Assembly: GCA_013821475.1 (NCBI GenBank)
Contig: JACDGU010000006.1
Coordinates: 1-37,830, forward strand
DNA from: Solirubrobacterales bacterium
GTDB taxonomy: Bacteria; Actinomycetota; Thermoleophilia; Solirubrobacterales; 70-9
Direction of reading: 5' to 3'
Length of the DNA stretch: 37,830 bases
Position 1 is the first letter of the stretch. Every line of letters begins with the position of its first letter. Positions 26,133 through 35,369 of the stretch are shown here, piece after piece. The translations under genes were made by a program, and so were the position numbers. The notes under the pieces were generated by a model, which was not told where the DNA came from, made no database searches, and was given only the letters and a program-made list of their open reading frames with translations.

Positions 26133-27794
26133 CTATTCGTTGAGTTCGAAGCTGGTCAGGTATTGCCCGAACGTCGGGTTGAAGATCACGCTTTCGAGTG
26201 GGACCGCGGTGGACACGAAGGTGGACAGGGTTCGCGTGCCGTACGGGGCCCAGGCCGCCTGTTCCATGTACTTCTTGTCCATTTCCGAGTAGGCGGCTTC
26301 CTGTTCGGGGCCGAGGGTTTCCTGAGCGAGCTTGACGGTTTCACGGCTCAGTTCCGGATCGGCGAACTGGGAGAAGTTGCCGTTGTTGGTCGGCAGGATG
26401 CTTTCTTCGGCGAGCTCGGGCTGGAAGAAGTCGTTCGGGTGCGGATAGTCCTCGAACCAGTCGGACCACCCGGTATCCAGGTCGGGGGTCGAGAGGTTGC
26501 CGATCACCGTGAAGTAGTTGTCGGCGTTGATCTGTTTCAGCGTTGCGTTGAAGCCGAGTTCCTTGAGCACGCCCTCGTAGTATTCGCCGGCTTCGTTGTT
26601 CGGCGATTCGGTGTCGGTCCAGACGGTGATGTTCGTGTCCGAGGGGTTGGCTTCCGCGATCAGCGCTTTCGCTTTGGCCAGGCTGTGGGGGTACAGCTCG
26701 AATTTTTCGTAGCCCGGCATTCCCGGGGGCAGGATCTGCTGGGTGCCTTTGATCTGGCCCGAGTAGATCCGTTCCAGTGCCGCTGGATCGACCGCGTAGT
26801 TGACCGCCTGGCGGACTTTGACGTCGTTGAAGGGCGGCTTGGTCGAGTTCATCCAGAAGTAGTAGGTGCTGATCGTCGGCTCGACGCGGAACTGGGTGCC
26901 TTCGTACTTTTCTTTGACTTCAGGGTAGAGCGAGGCCGGAGGCGGATTCTGCATCCAGTCGTACTTGCCCTGCTCGATGTCGTTGACCTGCGTCTGCGGG
27001 TTGCGGATGATGGTGATCTTGGCGCCGTCGACATGGCCACTCGGGTATTCCGGCATCGCTTTCTGATTGGCCTTCGCCCAGTACGGATTGCGTTCGTATT
27101 CCCAGCCTCTGCCCGGTTGCGAGTTGATGATTTTGTAAGGGCCGGTGCCCGGGGGCGGGTTGGCGGAGAGGTCTTCGTCCGGGGTGCCCTTCGGCACGGG
27201 TGCCGCGAACATCAGGCCCAGCTCGTTGGTGAAGGTCCCGCGCGGGGCTTCGAGCGTGATCGAGATTTCTCCCGTCTTGTCGTTGGTCTTGATCCCGGGG
27301 ATGCCGCCCTTTTTCGTCTTGGCGAAATTTTCGGCGCCGACGATGGTGGTGTAGAAGGGAGAGCCGCCGGAGTTGACCTTGAAGAGCCGTTCGATCGCGT
27401 AAGGGAAGTCGGAGGCTTCGACCGGTTTGCCGTCGGAGTATTTGAGGCCCGGTCGGAGGAAGAGGGTGTAGGTCTTGCCGCCGTTGGTGATCTTCGGCAT
27501 TTCTTTGGCGAGGCCGGGGACGACTTCGCTGCCTTCGGTGCCTTCCGCGTGCTTATAGGTCAGAAGCGGGATGTAGACGTCGCCCATCGCCGTCCACCCT
27601 TCCTGGGTGTAGGAGAGCTGGGGGTCCATGTAGTCGGGGAACGACGCATAGGTGGCGTTGAGAATTCCGCCTTCCTTGCCTTCCCCGCCTTCGGAGCCAC
27701 CGTTGTTGTCGCTGCCGCCCCCGCAGGCGACCAATCCAGTCGCCGAGACCGCTGCAAGGCCGATGATTGCGATGACTACGAAGAGCTTCCTCAA
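26133..27794 (-). CDS. ABC transporter substrate-binding lipoprotein, SBP family 5
   Basis: Lipobox GLVACGGG; family-5 layout (YASFPDYMDPQLSYT..., RQAVNYAVD). Confidence 0.9.
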   Translation of the reverse strand: MRKLFVVIAIIGLAAVSATGLVACGGGSDNNGGSEGGEGKEGGILNATYASFPDYMDPQLSYTQEGWTAMGDVYIPLLTYKHAEGTEGSEVVPGLAKEMPKITNGGKTYTLFLRPGLKYSDGKPVEASDFPYAIERLFKVNSGGSPFYTTIVGAENFAKTKKGGIPGIKTNDKTGEISITLEAPRGTFTNELGLMFAAPVPKGTPDEDLSANPPPGTGPYKIINSQPGRGWEYERNPYWAKANQKAMPEYPSGHVDGAKITIIRNPQTQVNDIEQGKYDWMQNPPPASLYPEVKEKYEGTQFRVEPTISTYYFWMNSTKPPFNDVKVRQAVNYAVDPAALERIYSGQIKGTQQILPPGMPGYEKFELYPHSLAKAKALIAEANPSDTNITVWTDTESPNNEAGEYYEGVLKELGFNATLKQINADNYFTVIGNLSTPDLDTGWSDWFEDYPHPNDFFQPELAEESILPTNNGNFSQFADPELSRETVKLAQETLGPEQEAAYSEMDKKYMEQAAWAPYGTRTLSTFVSTAVPLESVIFNPTFGQYLTSFELNE

Positions 27795-29098
27795 CGGTGA
27801 ACCTCCAGATCGGGCTGCGCGGGTGAGCCTCCTGGAACCAACTCCAGCACAATGTCGTTACCCCCGTCAAGGCGAGTTGAACCAACGCTCTCCGGGCGTT
27901 CAGACCATTTGGTCCCAAGCAGCGGCGCGGCGAGGGCCGCTATCGCGAAGACCCCCAGGCCCGCGAAGAGAAAGGTGGCCCGCGGGCTGGCGACGGTCGC
28001 GATCAGCCCGCCGACGGCGAAGCCGACTCCGGGCATCGCCGCCCCGATCGACTCGAGGACGCTCATCACCCGGGCCTGCATGCCCGGCACGGTCAGCTCC
28101 TGGACGGCGCTGATCGCCGAGACCCACTGGACGCCGTTCCCCGCCCCGCCGAGCACCGAGGCCGCGCAGGCCAGGGCCAGGGTCGGGGCCGCGGCGAGGC
28201 CGAGGTAGCCGGCACCCACGGCAAGCGTGCCGAACAGGAGCAGGTAGGCAAGCGGCGCTTTCCTGATCGCCGCGAAGAGGACGCTGCCGAGCACCATCCC
28301 GACCCCCCAGCTGGCCAGCATCAGGCCGTAGCCGGAGTCGCCGGCGCCGAGGGTTTCCTTCGCGTAGAAGACCTCGACCGGGATCACGGCGGCGAAGAAG
28401 ACGAAGGCGATCCCCTGTGCGATCAGGAGCCGGCGCAGCACCACCTTCTCGCGGATGTAGGCGATGCCGGCGCGGACCTGGTCGCGCATCCGGCCCTCTT
28501 CGGGCTCGGCCCGGGGCATCGAGCCCGCGGTCAGCAGGATCCAGGCGATTGCGTAGAAGGAGGCCGCGTCGAGGAGCAGGGCCGTCTGCACGCTGAAGCC
28601 GGCGACGACGAGGCCGGCGAGGCCGGGGCCGACCGCGGCGCCGCCGGTGAAGGCGACGTTGAGCAGGGCGTCGCCGGCGCGCAGCTCGCCGACCGGCTCG
28701 AGCAGCGCCGCGACCACCGCCCGGGTCAGCGCCCGGCCGGTGAGGGCGAGGGCACCGTCGATCGTCGCCAGCACCATGACCCCGACGAGCGAGAAATTCG
28801 AGGCGAGCAGAGCCAGGCCGCCGAAGGCTGCGGCCTCGCCGCAGTAGATCACCGGTAGCACGAAGCGGGGTGGCGGACGCTCGGCGCGGGTGACGAGCAG
28901 GGGCGCCATCAGCGCCGGGAGGAAGCGGGTCCCGAGGAAGAGTCCGGCGGTTGCGAGGGCGCTGTCGGTGGCTTCGTAGACCAGCACCGAGAGGGCGATG
29001 ATCCCCATCCAGTCGCCGAGCTCGTTGACCGCGTACGTCGTCGCGAGCCGCCTGAAGAGGGGCCGGTGGAGGGGATCGGTCAAGCGTCGCTTACGCAT
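27791..29098 (-). CDS. MFS transporter
   Basis: 435 aa polytopic protein, FRRLATTYAVNELGDWMGIIALSVLVYEATDSALATAGLFLGTRFLPALMAPL. Confidence 0.85.
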   Translation of the reverse strand: MRKRRLTDPLHRPLFRRLATTYAVNELGDWMGIIALSVLVYEATDSALATAGLFLGTRFLPALMAPLLVTRAERPPPRFVLPVIYCGEAAAFGGLALLASNFSLVGVMVLATIDGALALTGRALTRAVVAALLEPVGELRAGDALLNVAFTGGAAVGPGLAGLVVAGFSVQTALLLDAASFYAIAWILLTAGSMPRAEPEEGRMRDQVRAGIAYIREKVVLRRLLIAQGIAFVFFAAVIPVEVFYAKETLGAGDSGYGLMLASWGVGMVLGSVLFAAIRKAPLAYLLLFGTLAVGAGYLGLAAAPTLALACAASVLGGAGNGVQWVSAISAVQELTVPGMQARVMSVLESIGAAMPGVGFAVGGLIATVASPRATFLFAGLGVFAIAALAAPLLGTKWSERPESVGSTRLDGGNDIVLELVPGGSPAQPDLEVHR

Positions 29099-29307
29099 CT
29101 CTCTCCGCCCGGTCTACCGCATTCCTCTCTCTCCCGAAGAAACGCATTTCTGCACAAGTTCTCTTGCAGATGCACAACTTTCGGCGAACCTGTGCTACAA
29201 AGTTCTCAGCTAATTGGAAGTTCCCAGGATGCACTGCATGAGATTGCGGGCTTCAACTACCACGGAAGGGGAATCGAACATGGGCTACCGTCACTAGATC
29301 TTCCACA

Positions 29308-29330
29308 GCGGGCGACGTCGTATCGCCCGC
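29308..29330. repeat. Hairpin GCGGGCGA-cgtcgta-TCGCCCGC
   Basis: 8-bp perfect stem immediately upstream of a terminator hairpin. Confidence 0.6.
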
Positions 29331-29341
29331 AAAGACTTCTC

Positions 29342-29369
29342 AAAAGGCGCCCCTAACCGGGCGCCTTTT
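29342..29369 (+). terminator. Intrinsic terminator
   Basis: aaaaGGCGCCC-ctaacc-GGGCGCCtttt, perfect stem with flanking A/T tracts. Confidence 0.85.
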
Positions 29370-29622
29370 GTCTGTTCGGGAGCGGGCCGCATGGACCTTC
29401 CGGGATCGCCTCACAAGGCTCCCACCGGCTCTGCACGAGGTCAATGGGCCGCTGCACGAGACCAGCCATATGGCCAAGCAACCTTGAAGGGTCAAGAAGA
29501 TCGCTGTAGCTTGAAACTAGGCATGGTGCCCAATTTGCAGGGCATTCAAGATCGGCGAAGAAGACCGCGTCGCTTGGGGTCTGCCGCTCGGGCCCGAGCC
29601 TCTCCCAGATACTCAGACTGAA

Positions 29623-31023
29623 ATGAGCAGTAGCCGCCCAAGCAAGGCAGTGATCGGCGCCCAGATCGCCAGCCTTGCCGTGGTCGCCATCATTGCGGTC
29701 TGGCGTAGTCCCGCTGCCAACTGGAACCTGCCGCTGTTCGCGATTCTCCTGGGCTTCTCCGTGTTTGGGGACCTGACCGCAATCACGACCAGCTCCAAGG
29801 TCAAGATCTCGGGCAGTTTCCTCGCCCTGGTCCTGGCGATGGTCTTCCTCGGCGGTACGCCGGCGGCGGTGATCGGCGTCGTCACGATCATGACCGGTTG
29901 GCTGCGCTGGCGCGACGACTGGCACTATCTGCTCAACAACCTCTTCACCTATGCGACTTTCCCGCTGCTCACGGGACTCGCCTTCCACGCCGCGGTCGGC
30001 AATTCCATCGTCGACTCGGAGCCCGCCTTCTACGCCTGTGTCTTTGCGGTCTTCCTGGTTGCGCTGGCGATGAACTTCACGATGATCGCCTCCTACTCCT
30101 GTTATCTGGACCGCAGCTCGTTCTTGCTCAAAGTTCGCACGGCGCTGATCCCCTTGCTTCCCTCCGAGCTTGCGGCTGCGTTGATGGCGGTCGGGATCGC
30201 CTATCTCTACGTCCAGGTCGGGATCGCCGGGGTCGCCCTCTTCGGCATCGTCCTCGTCACCTTCCAGTATCTGCTCGGCGCCCTGCTGGTTTCCCAGCAG
30301 CGAGCCGAGGAGCTCGAGCTGCGCAGCAAGCAGCTGGCCAGCTTCCAGGTCGGGATGTTGAGCGCGATGCTCCGCACCCTCGACCTGCGCGACCAGATGA
30401 CCGCCCGCCACTCCGCCGCGGTAGCCCGTTACTCGCGGGCGATCGCCCAGCGCGCCGGCTACTCGCGCCGCGAGGAGGAGCTCGTCCACATCGCCGCGCT
30501 GCTGCACGACATCGGCAAGTTCATCCTTCCCGACCGCATCCTCAAGGCCAACGTGCCGCTGACCGACGAGGACTGGATGCTGATCAAGCGCCACCCCCAG
30601 CAGGGCGCCCGCGTGGTCTCCTCGCTCGACGGCTACGGCCCGGTCGCTGAGATCATCCTCGCCCACCACGAGCGGATCGACGGCGAAGGCTATCCGCGCG
30701 GTCTGTCCGGTGACGACATTCCCGAGCTCTCGCGGATCATCTCCGTCGCCGACACCTACGACGTGATGACCGCCCGTGACTCCTACCGGACGCCGATGTC
30801 GAGCTATGACGCCATCGTCGAGCTCCGCCGGGTCGCCGGCAAACAGCTCGACTCCCGCTTCGTCGAGGTCTTCATCGAGCTGCTCGAGGGCAAAGACGTC
30901 TCCTTCCAGCACGGCGAGGCCGCCGACTTCGAGAAGGAGCTCGCGCTCGAATCGCGGATCGCCGAGACCGCCAGCCCGGACGGCGAGGCCAGCCGCTTCC
31001 AGGTCGCCGGCGTCAGCGTCTAA
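29623..31023 (+). CDS. HD-GYP domain protein with N-terminal membrane domain
   Basis: HDIGKFILPDRIL and HHERIDGEGYPRGLSGDDIPELSRIISVADTYDVMT; multiple N-terminal TMs. Confidence 0.9.
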   Translation: MSSSRPSKAVIGAQIASLAVVAIIAVWRSPAANWNLPLFAILLGFSVFGDLTAITTSSKVKISGSFLALVLAMVFLGGTPAAVIGVVTIMTGWLRWRDDWHYLLNNLFTYATFPLLTGLAFHAAVGNSIVDSEPAFYACVFAVFLVALAMNFTMIASYSCYLDRSSFLLKVRTALIPLLPSELAAALMAVGIAYLYVQVGIAGVALFGIVLVTFQYLLGALLVSQQRAEELELRSKQLASFQVGMLSAMLRTLDLRDQMTARHSAAVARYSRAIAQRAGYSRREEELVHIAALLHDIGKFILPDRILKANVPLTDEDWMLIKRHPQQGARVVSSLDGYGPVAEIILAHHERIDGEGYPRGLSGDDIPELSRIISVADTYDVMTARDSYRTPMSSYDAIVELRRVAGKQLDSRFVEVFIELLEGKDVSFQHGEAADFEKELALESRIAETASPDGEASRFQVAGVSV

Positions 31024-31041
31024 GTAACTCCCCGGGCGCGG

Positions 31042-31111
31042 GGAGGGAATCGGGTGGGACCCACCTGCGCGAACTGCGGGGAGGCTTGGCGGGTCCCACC
31101 CGACTCCCTCC
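31042..31111. repeat. Long inverted repeat (21-bp arms, one mismatch)
   Basis: GGAGGGAATCGGGTGGGACCC ... GGGTCCCACCCGACTCCCTCC with 28-nt loop. Confidence 0.8.
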
Positions 31112-31138
31112 GCATGTCAGCGGGTATAGGTTGGCGCG

Positions 31139-32173
31139 ATGCGTGCGGTGACCTTTCAGAGCCCGGAGCAGGTTCGGGTCGAGGAGAAGGCGGAGCCGGA
31201 GTTGGTTGCCGGTGACGACACGATCGTCCAGGTCGAGGCGAGCGGCGTCTGCGGCTCCGACCTCCACATCTACCACGGCCGGGTTCCGGTCGAGGCCGGG
31301 TTCACGATCGGCCACGAGTTCGTCGGCACCGTGCTCGCCGCCGGCGAGGACGTCCAGCGGGTGGCGGTCGGCGACCGCGTCGTCGGCTGCTTCCACACCG
31401 CCTGCGCCACCTGCACCCCCTGCCTGCGCGGCGACTACCACCGCTGTGCCAACGGTCAGACCTTCGGCCACGGCTCCCACCTCGGCAACCTCCAGGGCGC
31501 CCAGGCCGAGCGGCTGCTGGTGCCGCGCTCGAACCTCACCCTGCGCCGGGTGCCGGACTCGGTCAGCTCCGACGTCGCCCTCTTCGCCGGCGACGTGATG
31601 GGGACCGGCTTCCACGCGATCGCCCACGGCGGCATGCGCACCGGCGACACCGTCGCCGTCCTCGGCCTCGGCCCGGTCGGTCTCTGCGCCGTCCAGTCCG
31701 CGCTCGCCGGCGGTGCGGTCGAGGTCTTCGCGATCGACACCGTGGCCGAGCGGCTGGCGATGGCCGCCTCCTTCGGCGCGACGCCGCTGCACCTGACCGA
31801 GCAGGACCCCAAACGCGAGGTCCGCGCCGCGACCGGGGGCGCCGGCGTCGACCTCGCCGTCGACGCGGTCGGCAACCCGGAGCCGTTGGCGCTGGCGATC
31901 AGCCTCGCCCGCGATGCCGGCACCGTCTCCGGGATCGGCGCCTACTCGGGCCGCGCCGAGATCCCGCTCGGCCTGGCCTGGCTCAAGGGCCTCGACCTGC
32001 GCCTCGGCGTCGCCAACGTGATCGCCCACGTCGACCGCGTGCTGGCGCTGCTGGAGGCCGGCACGCTCGACCCGGCGCCGATCGTCAGCAACCACATGTC
32101 GCTCGACGACGCGGCCGAGGCCTACGGGATCTTCGATCGCCGCGAAGCGCTGAAGATCGTCCTCACGCCGTAG
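31139..32173 (+). CDS. Zinc-dependent alcohol dehydrogenase, MDR family
   Basis: GVCGSDLHIYHG, GHEFVGTVLAAG, structural Zn CATCTPCLRGDYHRC, VLGLGPVGLCAVQSAL. Confidence 0.92.
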   Translation: MRAVTFQSPEQVRVEEKAEPELVAGDDTIVQVEASGVCGSDLHIYHGRVPVEAGFTIGHEFVGTVLAAGEDVQRVAVGDRVVGCFHTACATCTPCLRGDYHRCANGQTFGHGSHLGNLQGAQAERLLVPRSNLTLRRVPDSVSSDVALFAGDVMGTGFHAIAHGGMRTGDTVAVLGLGPVGLCAVQSALAGGAVEVFAIDTVAERLAMAASFGATPLHLTEQDPKREVRAATGGAGVDLAVDAVGNPEPLALAISLARDAGTVSGIGAYSGRAEIPLGLAWLKGLDLRLGVANVIAHVDRVLALLEAGTLDPAPIVSNHMSLDDAAEAYGIFDRREALKIVLTP

Positions 32174-32834
32174 GCGCGGGAAGGCGGTGGCGGCGGAAGG
32201 TCTCCTCGACCCAGACGTAGCCGGGCCGGTCGCGGATCCCGTCGCGGAAGGTTTCGAAGGCGGCGGGCGTCGGCTGATCGGCAGGGACCGGGCCGTTTTC
32301 GGGGGCGACGACGGGAAAGAAGAGCGCGGCCGCGGTGACGTCGGCCGCATCGCTGCCGGCGCCGAATCGCAGCGAGGTGTAGGCGCGCCCGTAGGCGCCG
32401 ACCAGTCCCTTCGCCCGGTTCAGTGGCGCCGGCGCGGTCTGGACGGCGACCTCGGCGAACAGCTCGGGCTCGCGGATCAGGTCGTGGAAGACGGCCAGCC
32501 GCGAGTAGGGGCCGAGCTCCTCGTCGAAGAAGTCCTCGAGCGCGAGCGCGCGGCGGCGCTGCTCGGGGTCGGTTGGGTAGAGCGGACGCTCCGGGTAGTG
32601 CTGCTCGAGGGCGGCGATCACGGCACTCGAGTCGCTGACCGTGCGCCCTTCGATCTCCAGCAGCGGGAAGGTCTGGCAGGCGCCGCGGGTCAGCCAGAGG
32701 GCGATGGCGACGTGGTTGCCCGGCATCGGCGAGCGGCGGCGATGGTCGATCCGCTTGTGGTCGAGGGCCCAGCGCGCCTTCTCGCTGTAGTGCGAGATCT
32801 CCAGCTGCCAGAGGGTCGGCCGGGGGCCGCTCAT
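32163..32834 (-). CDS. Glutathione S-transferase family protein
   Basis: MSGPRPTLWQLEISHYSEKARWALDHKRI...TFPLLEIEGRTVSDSSAVIAALEQHYP. Confidence 0.85.
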   Translation of the reverse strand: MSGPRPTLWQLEISHYSEKARWALDHKRIDHRRRSPMPGNHVAIALWLTRGACQTFPLLEIEGRTVSDSSAVIAALEQHYPERPLYPTDPEQRRRALALEDFFDEELGPYSRLAVFHDLIREPELFAEVAVQTAPAPLNRAKGLVGAYGRAYTSLRFGAGSDAADVTAAALFFPVVAPENGPVPADQPTPAAFETFRDGIRDRPGYVWVEETFRRHRLPAPTA

Positions 32835-32840
32835 CGCACC

Positions 32841-32898
32841 GCCATCTCCCGCGTGAAGCATAAGCGCGGTGGCACTCCTGGGCGAATCCGAGATCGAT
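32841..32898 (+). repeat. Imperfect direct repeat of the pterin dehydratase 5' end
   Basis: gccatctcccgcgtgaagcataagcgcggtggcactcctgggcgaatccgagatcga vs 35350-35407 gccgtctcgcgcctgaaagcatgagagcggtgacgctcctgagcgaatccgagatcga. Confidence 0.8.
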
Positions 32899-32913
32899 GA
32901 CCCGCTGTGCTGT

Positions 32914-32942
32914 TTGACTAGAACAGTCATCCCCACTACTGT
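32914..32942 (+). promoter_or_regulatory. Sigma70-type promoter for GntR gene
   Basis: TTGACT - 17 bp - TACTGT; predicted start within a few nt of the ATG at 32951 (leaderless). Confidence 0.6.
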
Positions 32943-32958
32943 GTGATCAGATGACACA
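32940..32958. promoter_or_regulatory. Candidate GntR operator overlapping -10/start codon
   Basis: TGTGTgATCaGATgACACA near-perfect 19-bp palindrome. Confidence 0.6.
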
Positions 32959-33739
32959 GAAGGACATCGCCGCCCGGGCTGAGCCCAATCCCTTCGCGAT
33001 CGATCCCGGGGACGAGCTGCCGGTCGGGCTGCAGCTGACCTGGCGCCTGCGGGCGCTGATCGCCACCGGGCAGCTGGCGAGCGGCGAGCGGCTGCCGAGC
33101 CTGCGCCGGCTGGCGGAGTCGGCGGGGGTCAACCTGAACACCGTGCGGGCAGTCTACGAGGGCCTCGAGAAGAGCGGCCTGGTGGTCAGCCGGCAGGGGC
33201 AGGGGACCTTCGTCGCCGCCGGCATCGCGCCGGCGCCGGAGCTGGAGGAGATCGCCGCCGAGGCTCTGCGCCGGGCCATCGGCGCGGGGCTGGCACCTCG
33301 CGATCTGGCGATCGTCGCCTTGGCCTGCGCCAGCATCCCCGGCGAGCTCGGGGGCCCGGCGACGGCTGAGCTGCCGGTCGGCTTCCCCGATCCCGAGGAA
33401 GAGAGCGAGGCGATCGAGGTTCGCCAGGAGCTGCGGCGGCAGATCGGCCGCCTCGAGGCCGAGCTTGCCTCCTACGCCCGCGACCTGCCCGCCGACCTGC
33501 CGACCGCGCCGCGCCGCGCGGTTGCCCACGTCGCCGGTGTCCAGGAGCTCGAGCAGACCCGGGACACTCTGATCGCCCAACTCTCGGAGGCCCAGAAGGC
33601 CGCCGAGCGGCGGGCTAAGGGGGAAGCTCAGGTGCGGGTCCAACGCGAGCGCTCACGGAGTGCCCGCGCCGGCGAGAGCGGTGAGCGGTCTCGGGGCCCG
33701 CTCGGCAGGGCGATGAGCTGGTGGCGCTCGAAGCCCTGA
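32951..33739 (+). CDS. GntR family regulator with C-terminal coiled-coil extension
   Basis: QLTWRLRALIATGQLASGERLPSLRRLAESAGVNLNTVRAVYEGLEKSGLVVSRQGQGTFV. Confidence 0.9.
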   Translation: MTQKDIAARAEPNPFAIDPGDELPVGLQLTWRLRALIATGQLASGERLPSLRRLAESAGVNLNTVRAVYEGLEKSGLVVSRQGQGTFVAAGIAPAPELEEIAAEALRRAIGAGLAPRDLAIVALACASIPGELGGPATAELPVGFPDPEEESEAIEVRQELRRQIGRLEAELASYARDLPADLPTAPRRAVAHVAGVQELEQTRDTLIAQLSEAQKAAERRAKGEAQVRVQRERSRSARAGESGERSRGPLGRAMSWWRSKP

Positions 33740-34527
33740 TCCGCAGGCTCGCCTCCACCTCCGGCCCGTTCGTCGAGGTGGGGAACATGATGATCCTCAC
33801 TGCGCGGACGGTGCTCTCGGCGCTGCGACCGCCCTATCCCTACGGTGAGGAGCTCGTCGAGCAGTTCTATTTCGCGCTGAAGCTCTGCTGGTTCCCGCTG
33901 CTGATCTCGACCTTTGCCCTCAACCTCGGTGCGCCCGGGCTGCAGGCCGCCGGGCCGTTGCATGTCTTCGGCGCGCTCGACCGCCTCGGCGGCTTCTTCG
34001 TCCTCACCGCGATCCGCTGGATCGGCCCCCTGGTCACCGCGGTCGTGGTCAGCGGCGTCGCCGGCACCGCGATCACCGCCGACCTCGGCGCCCGCAAGAT
34101 CCGCGAGGAGCTCGACGCCCTCCAGGTGCTCGGCGTCGACCCGGTCAAGAACCTGGTCGTGCCGCGCTTCCTGGCGCTGATGATCGTCACCGCCATGCTC
34201 GACGTCGTCGCGATCGTCTTCGGGCTCAGCGCCGGGATCGTCGCCGAGCTGATCTACCACCAGTCGCTCGGCGGCTTTTTCGCGACGCTGTTCGCCAACG
34301 CCTCCGCCACCGACATCTGGGGCTCGGTTCTGCTCTGCGCGATGTCCGGCGCGATCATCGCGGTGGTCTGCTGTTACAAGGGGATGTCGGCCTCCGGGGG
34401 CGCCGCCGGGGTGGGACGGGCCGTCAACCAGGCGGTCGTCATCTCGCTGGTCGGCGTCTTCGCCTTCAGCTACGTCTTCACCGCGCTCCTGCTCGCGACG
34501 CACCCGCAGCTGCAGACGATCCGTTGA
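33721..34527 (+). CDS. MlaE/YrbE family ABC permease (Mce-associated type), first copy
   Basis: IRWIGPLVTAVVVSGVAGTAITADLGARKIREELDALQVLGVDPVKNLVVPRFLAL. Confidence 0.88.
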   Translation: MALEALIRRLASTSGPFVEVGNMMILTARTVLSALRPPYPYGEELVEQFYFALKLCWFPLLISTFALNLGAPGLQAAGPLHVFGALDRLGGFFVLTAIRWIGPLVTAVVVSGVAGTAITADLGARKIREELDALQVLGVDPVKNLVVPRFLALMIVTAMLDVVAIVFGLSAGIVAELIYHQSLGGFFATLFANASATDIWGSVLLCAMSGAIIAVVCCYKGMSASGGAAGVGRAVNQAVVISLVGVFAFSYVFTALLLATHPQLQTIR

Positions 34528-35321
34528 CCGGCTGGCTGGAAGTGCCGCGCGGCTGGCTCGACTCGTTCGGGGAGATCGCCCGCTTCGGCGCCAGGGTCGC
34601 CGGCCTCGTCTACTCGGGGCGCGCCCTGCGCTTCCTCGGCGAGGCGATCCGCCAGGCCGGCATCCTGATCCTCGGCTCGGCGCTGATCATCTGGGCCTTC
34701 GTCTTCATCCTCGGCCTCCAGTGCGGCCTGCAGGGCGCCTACTTCTTCCGCGCCCAGGGGGTGCCGAGCTACGCCGGCCTGTTCGCCGCCTTCTGCGACC
34801 TGCGCGAGGCGATGCCCTACGCCTTCGGCTACATCCTCTCGGCCAAGGTCGGCACCGGGATCGTCGCCGAGATCGGCGCGATGCGGATCTCCGAGGAGAT
34901 CGACGCGCTGGAAGTGATGGGGGTGCCGCCGATCACCTTCCTCTGCGCCTCGCGGCTGCTGGCGGCCTGGATCGCGCTGCCCTTCATCTACCTGGTCGGG
35001 ATCGGGGTGATGTACGGGGCCAGCTACCTGTCGGTGGTCAATCAGGTGGGGGACGTCTCCTCCGGCGGCTACACGCTGATCTTCTGGATGTTCCAGGACC
35101 CCACCGATCTGATCTTCAGCCTGGTCAAGGGGATGGCGATGGCGACGGTGATCGTGCTGGTCGGCTGCTACTACGGCTACACCGCCTCCGGCGGCCCGGT
35201 CGGTGTCGGCACGGCAACGGCGAAGTCAATGGTCTTCAACATCGTCGCCGTCCACATCCTCGGCATGCTCGGGACGGTCGTCTTCTGGGGTGCGAATCCG
35301 CGCTTGCCGATCGGCGGTTAG
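34524..35321 (+). CDS. MlaE/YrbE family ABC permease, second copy
   Basis: GYILSAKVGTGIVAEIGAMRISEEIDALEVMGVPPITFLCASRLLAAWIALPF; overlaps the upstream gene. Confidence 0.88.
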   Translation: MTGWLEVPRGWLDSFGEIARFGARVAGLVYSGRALRFLGEAIRQAGILILGSALIIWAFVFILGLQCGLQGAYFFRAQGVPSYAGLFAAFCDLREAMPYAFGYILSAKVGTGIVAEIGAMRISEEIDALEVMGVPPITFLCASRLLAAWIALPFIYLVGIGVMYGASYLSVVNQVGDVSSGGYTLIFWMFQDPTDLIFSLVKGMAMATVIVLVGCYYGYTASGGPVGVGTATAKSMVFNIVAVHILGMLGTVVFWGANPRLPIGG

Positions 35322-35369
35322 CGGCGGCTGCCCAGCAGCTCGTTGCACTGCCGTCTCGCGCCTGAAAGC

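Noticed and set aside
25845-27800. 651-aa plus-strand ORF
   Set aside because: Antisense to the OppA-like gene; Phe/Val/Arg-rich artefact of codon bias
29353-30912. 519-aa minus-strand ORF
   Set aside because: Antisense to the HD-GYP gene; composition is the mirror of its codon usage
31013-32350. 445-aa minus-strand ORF over the ADH gene
   Set aside because: Antisense to a clear Zn-ADH; no independent evidence
33628-34503. 291-aa minus-strand ORF
   Set aside because: Antisense to the YrbE permease; Asp/Glu/Arg/Gly-rich artefact
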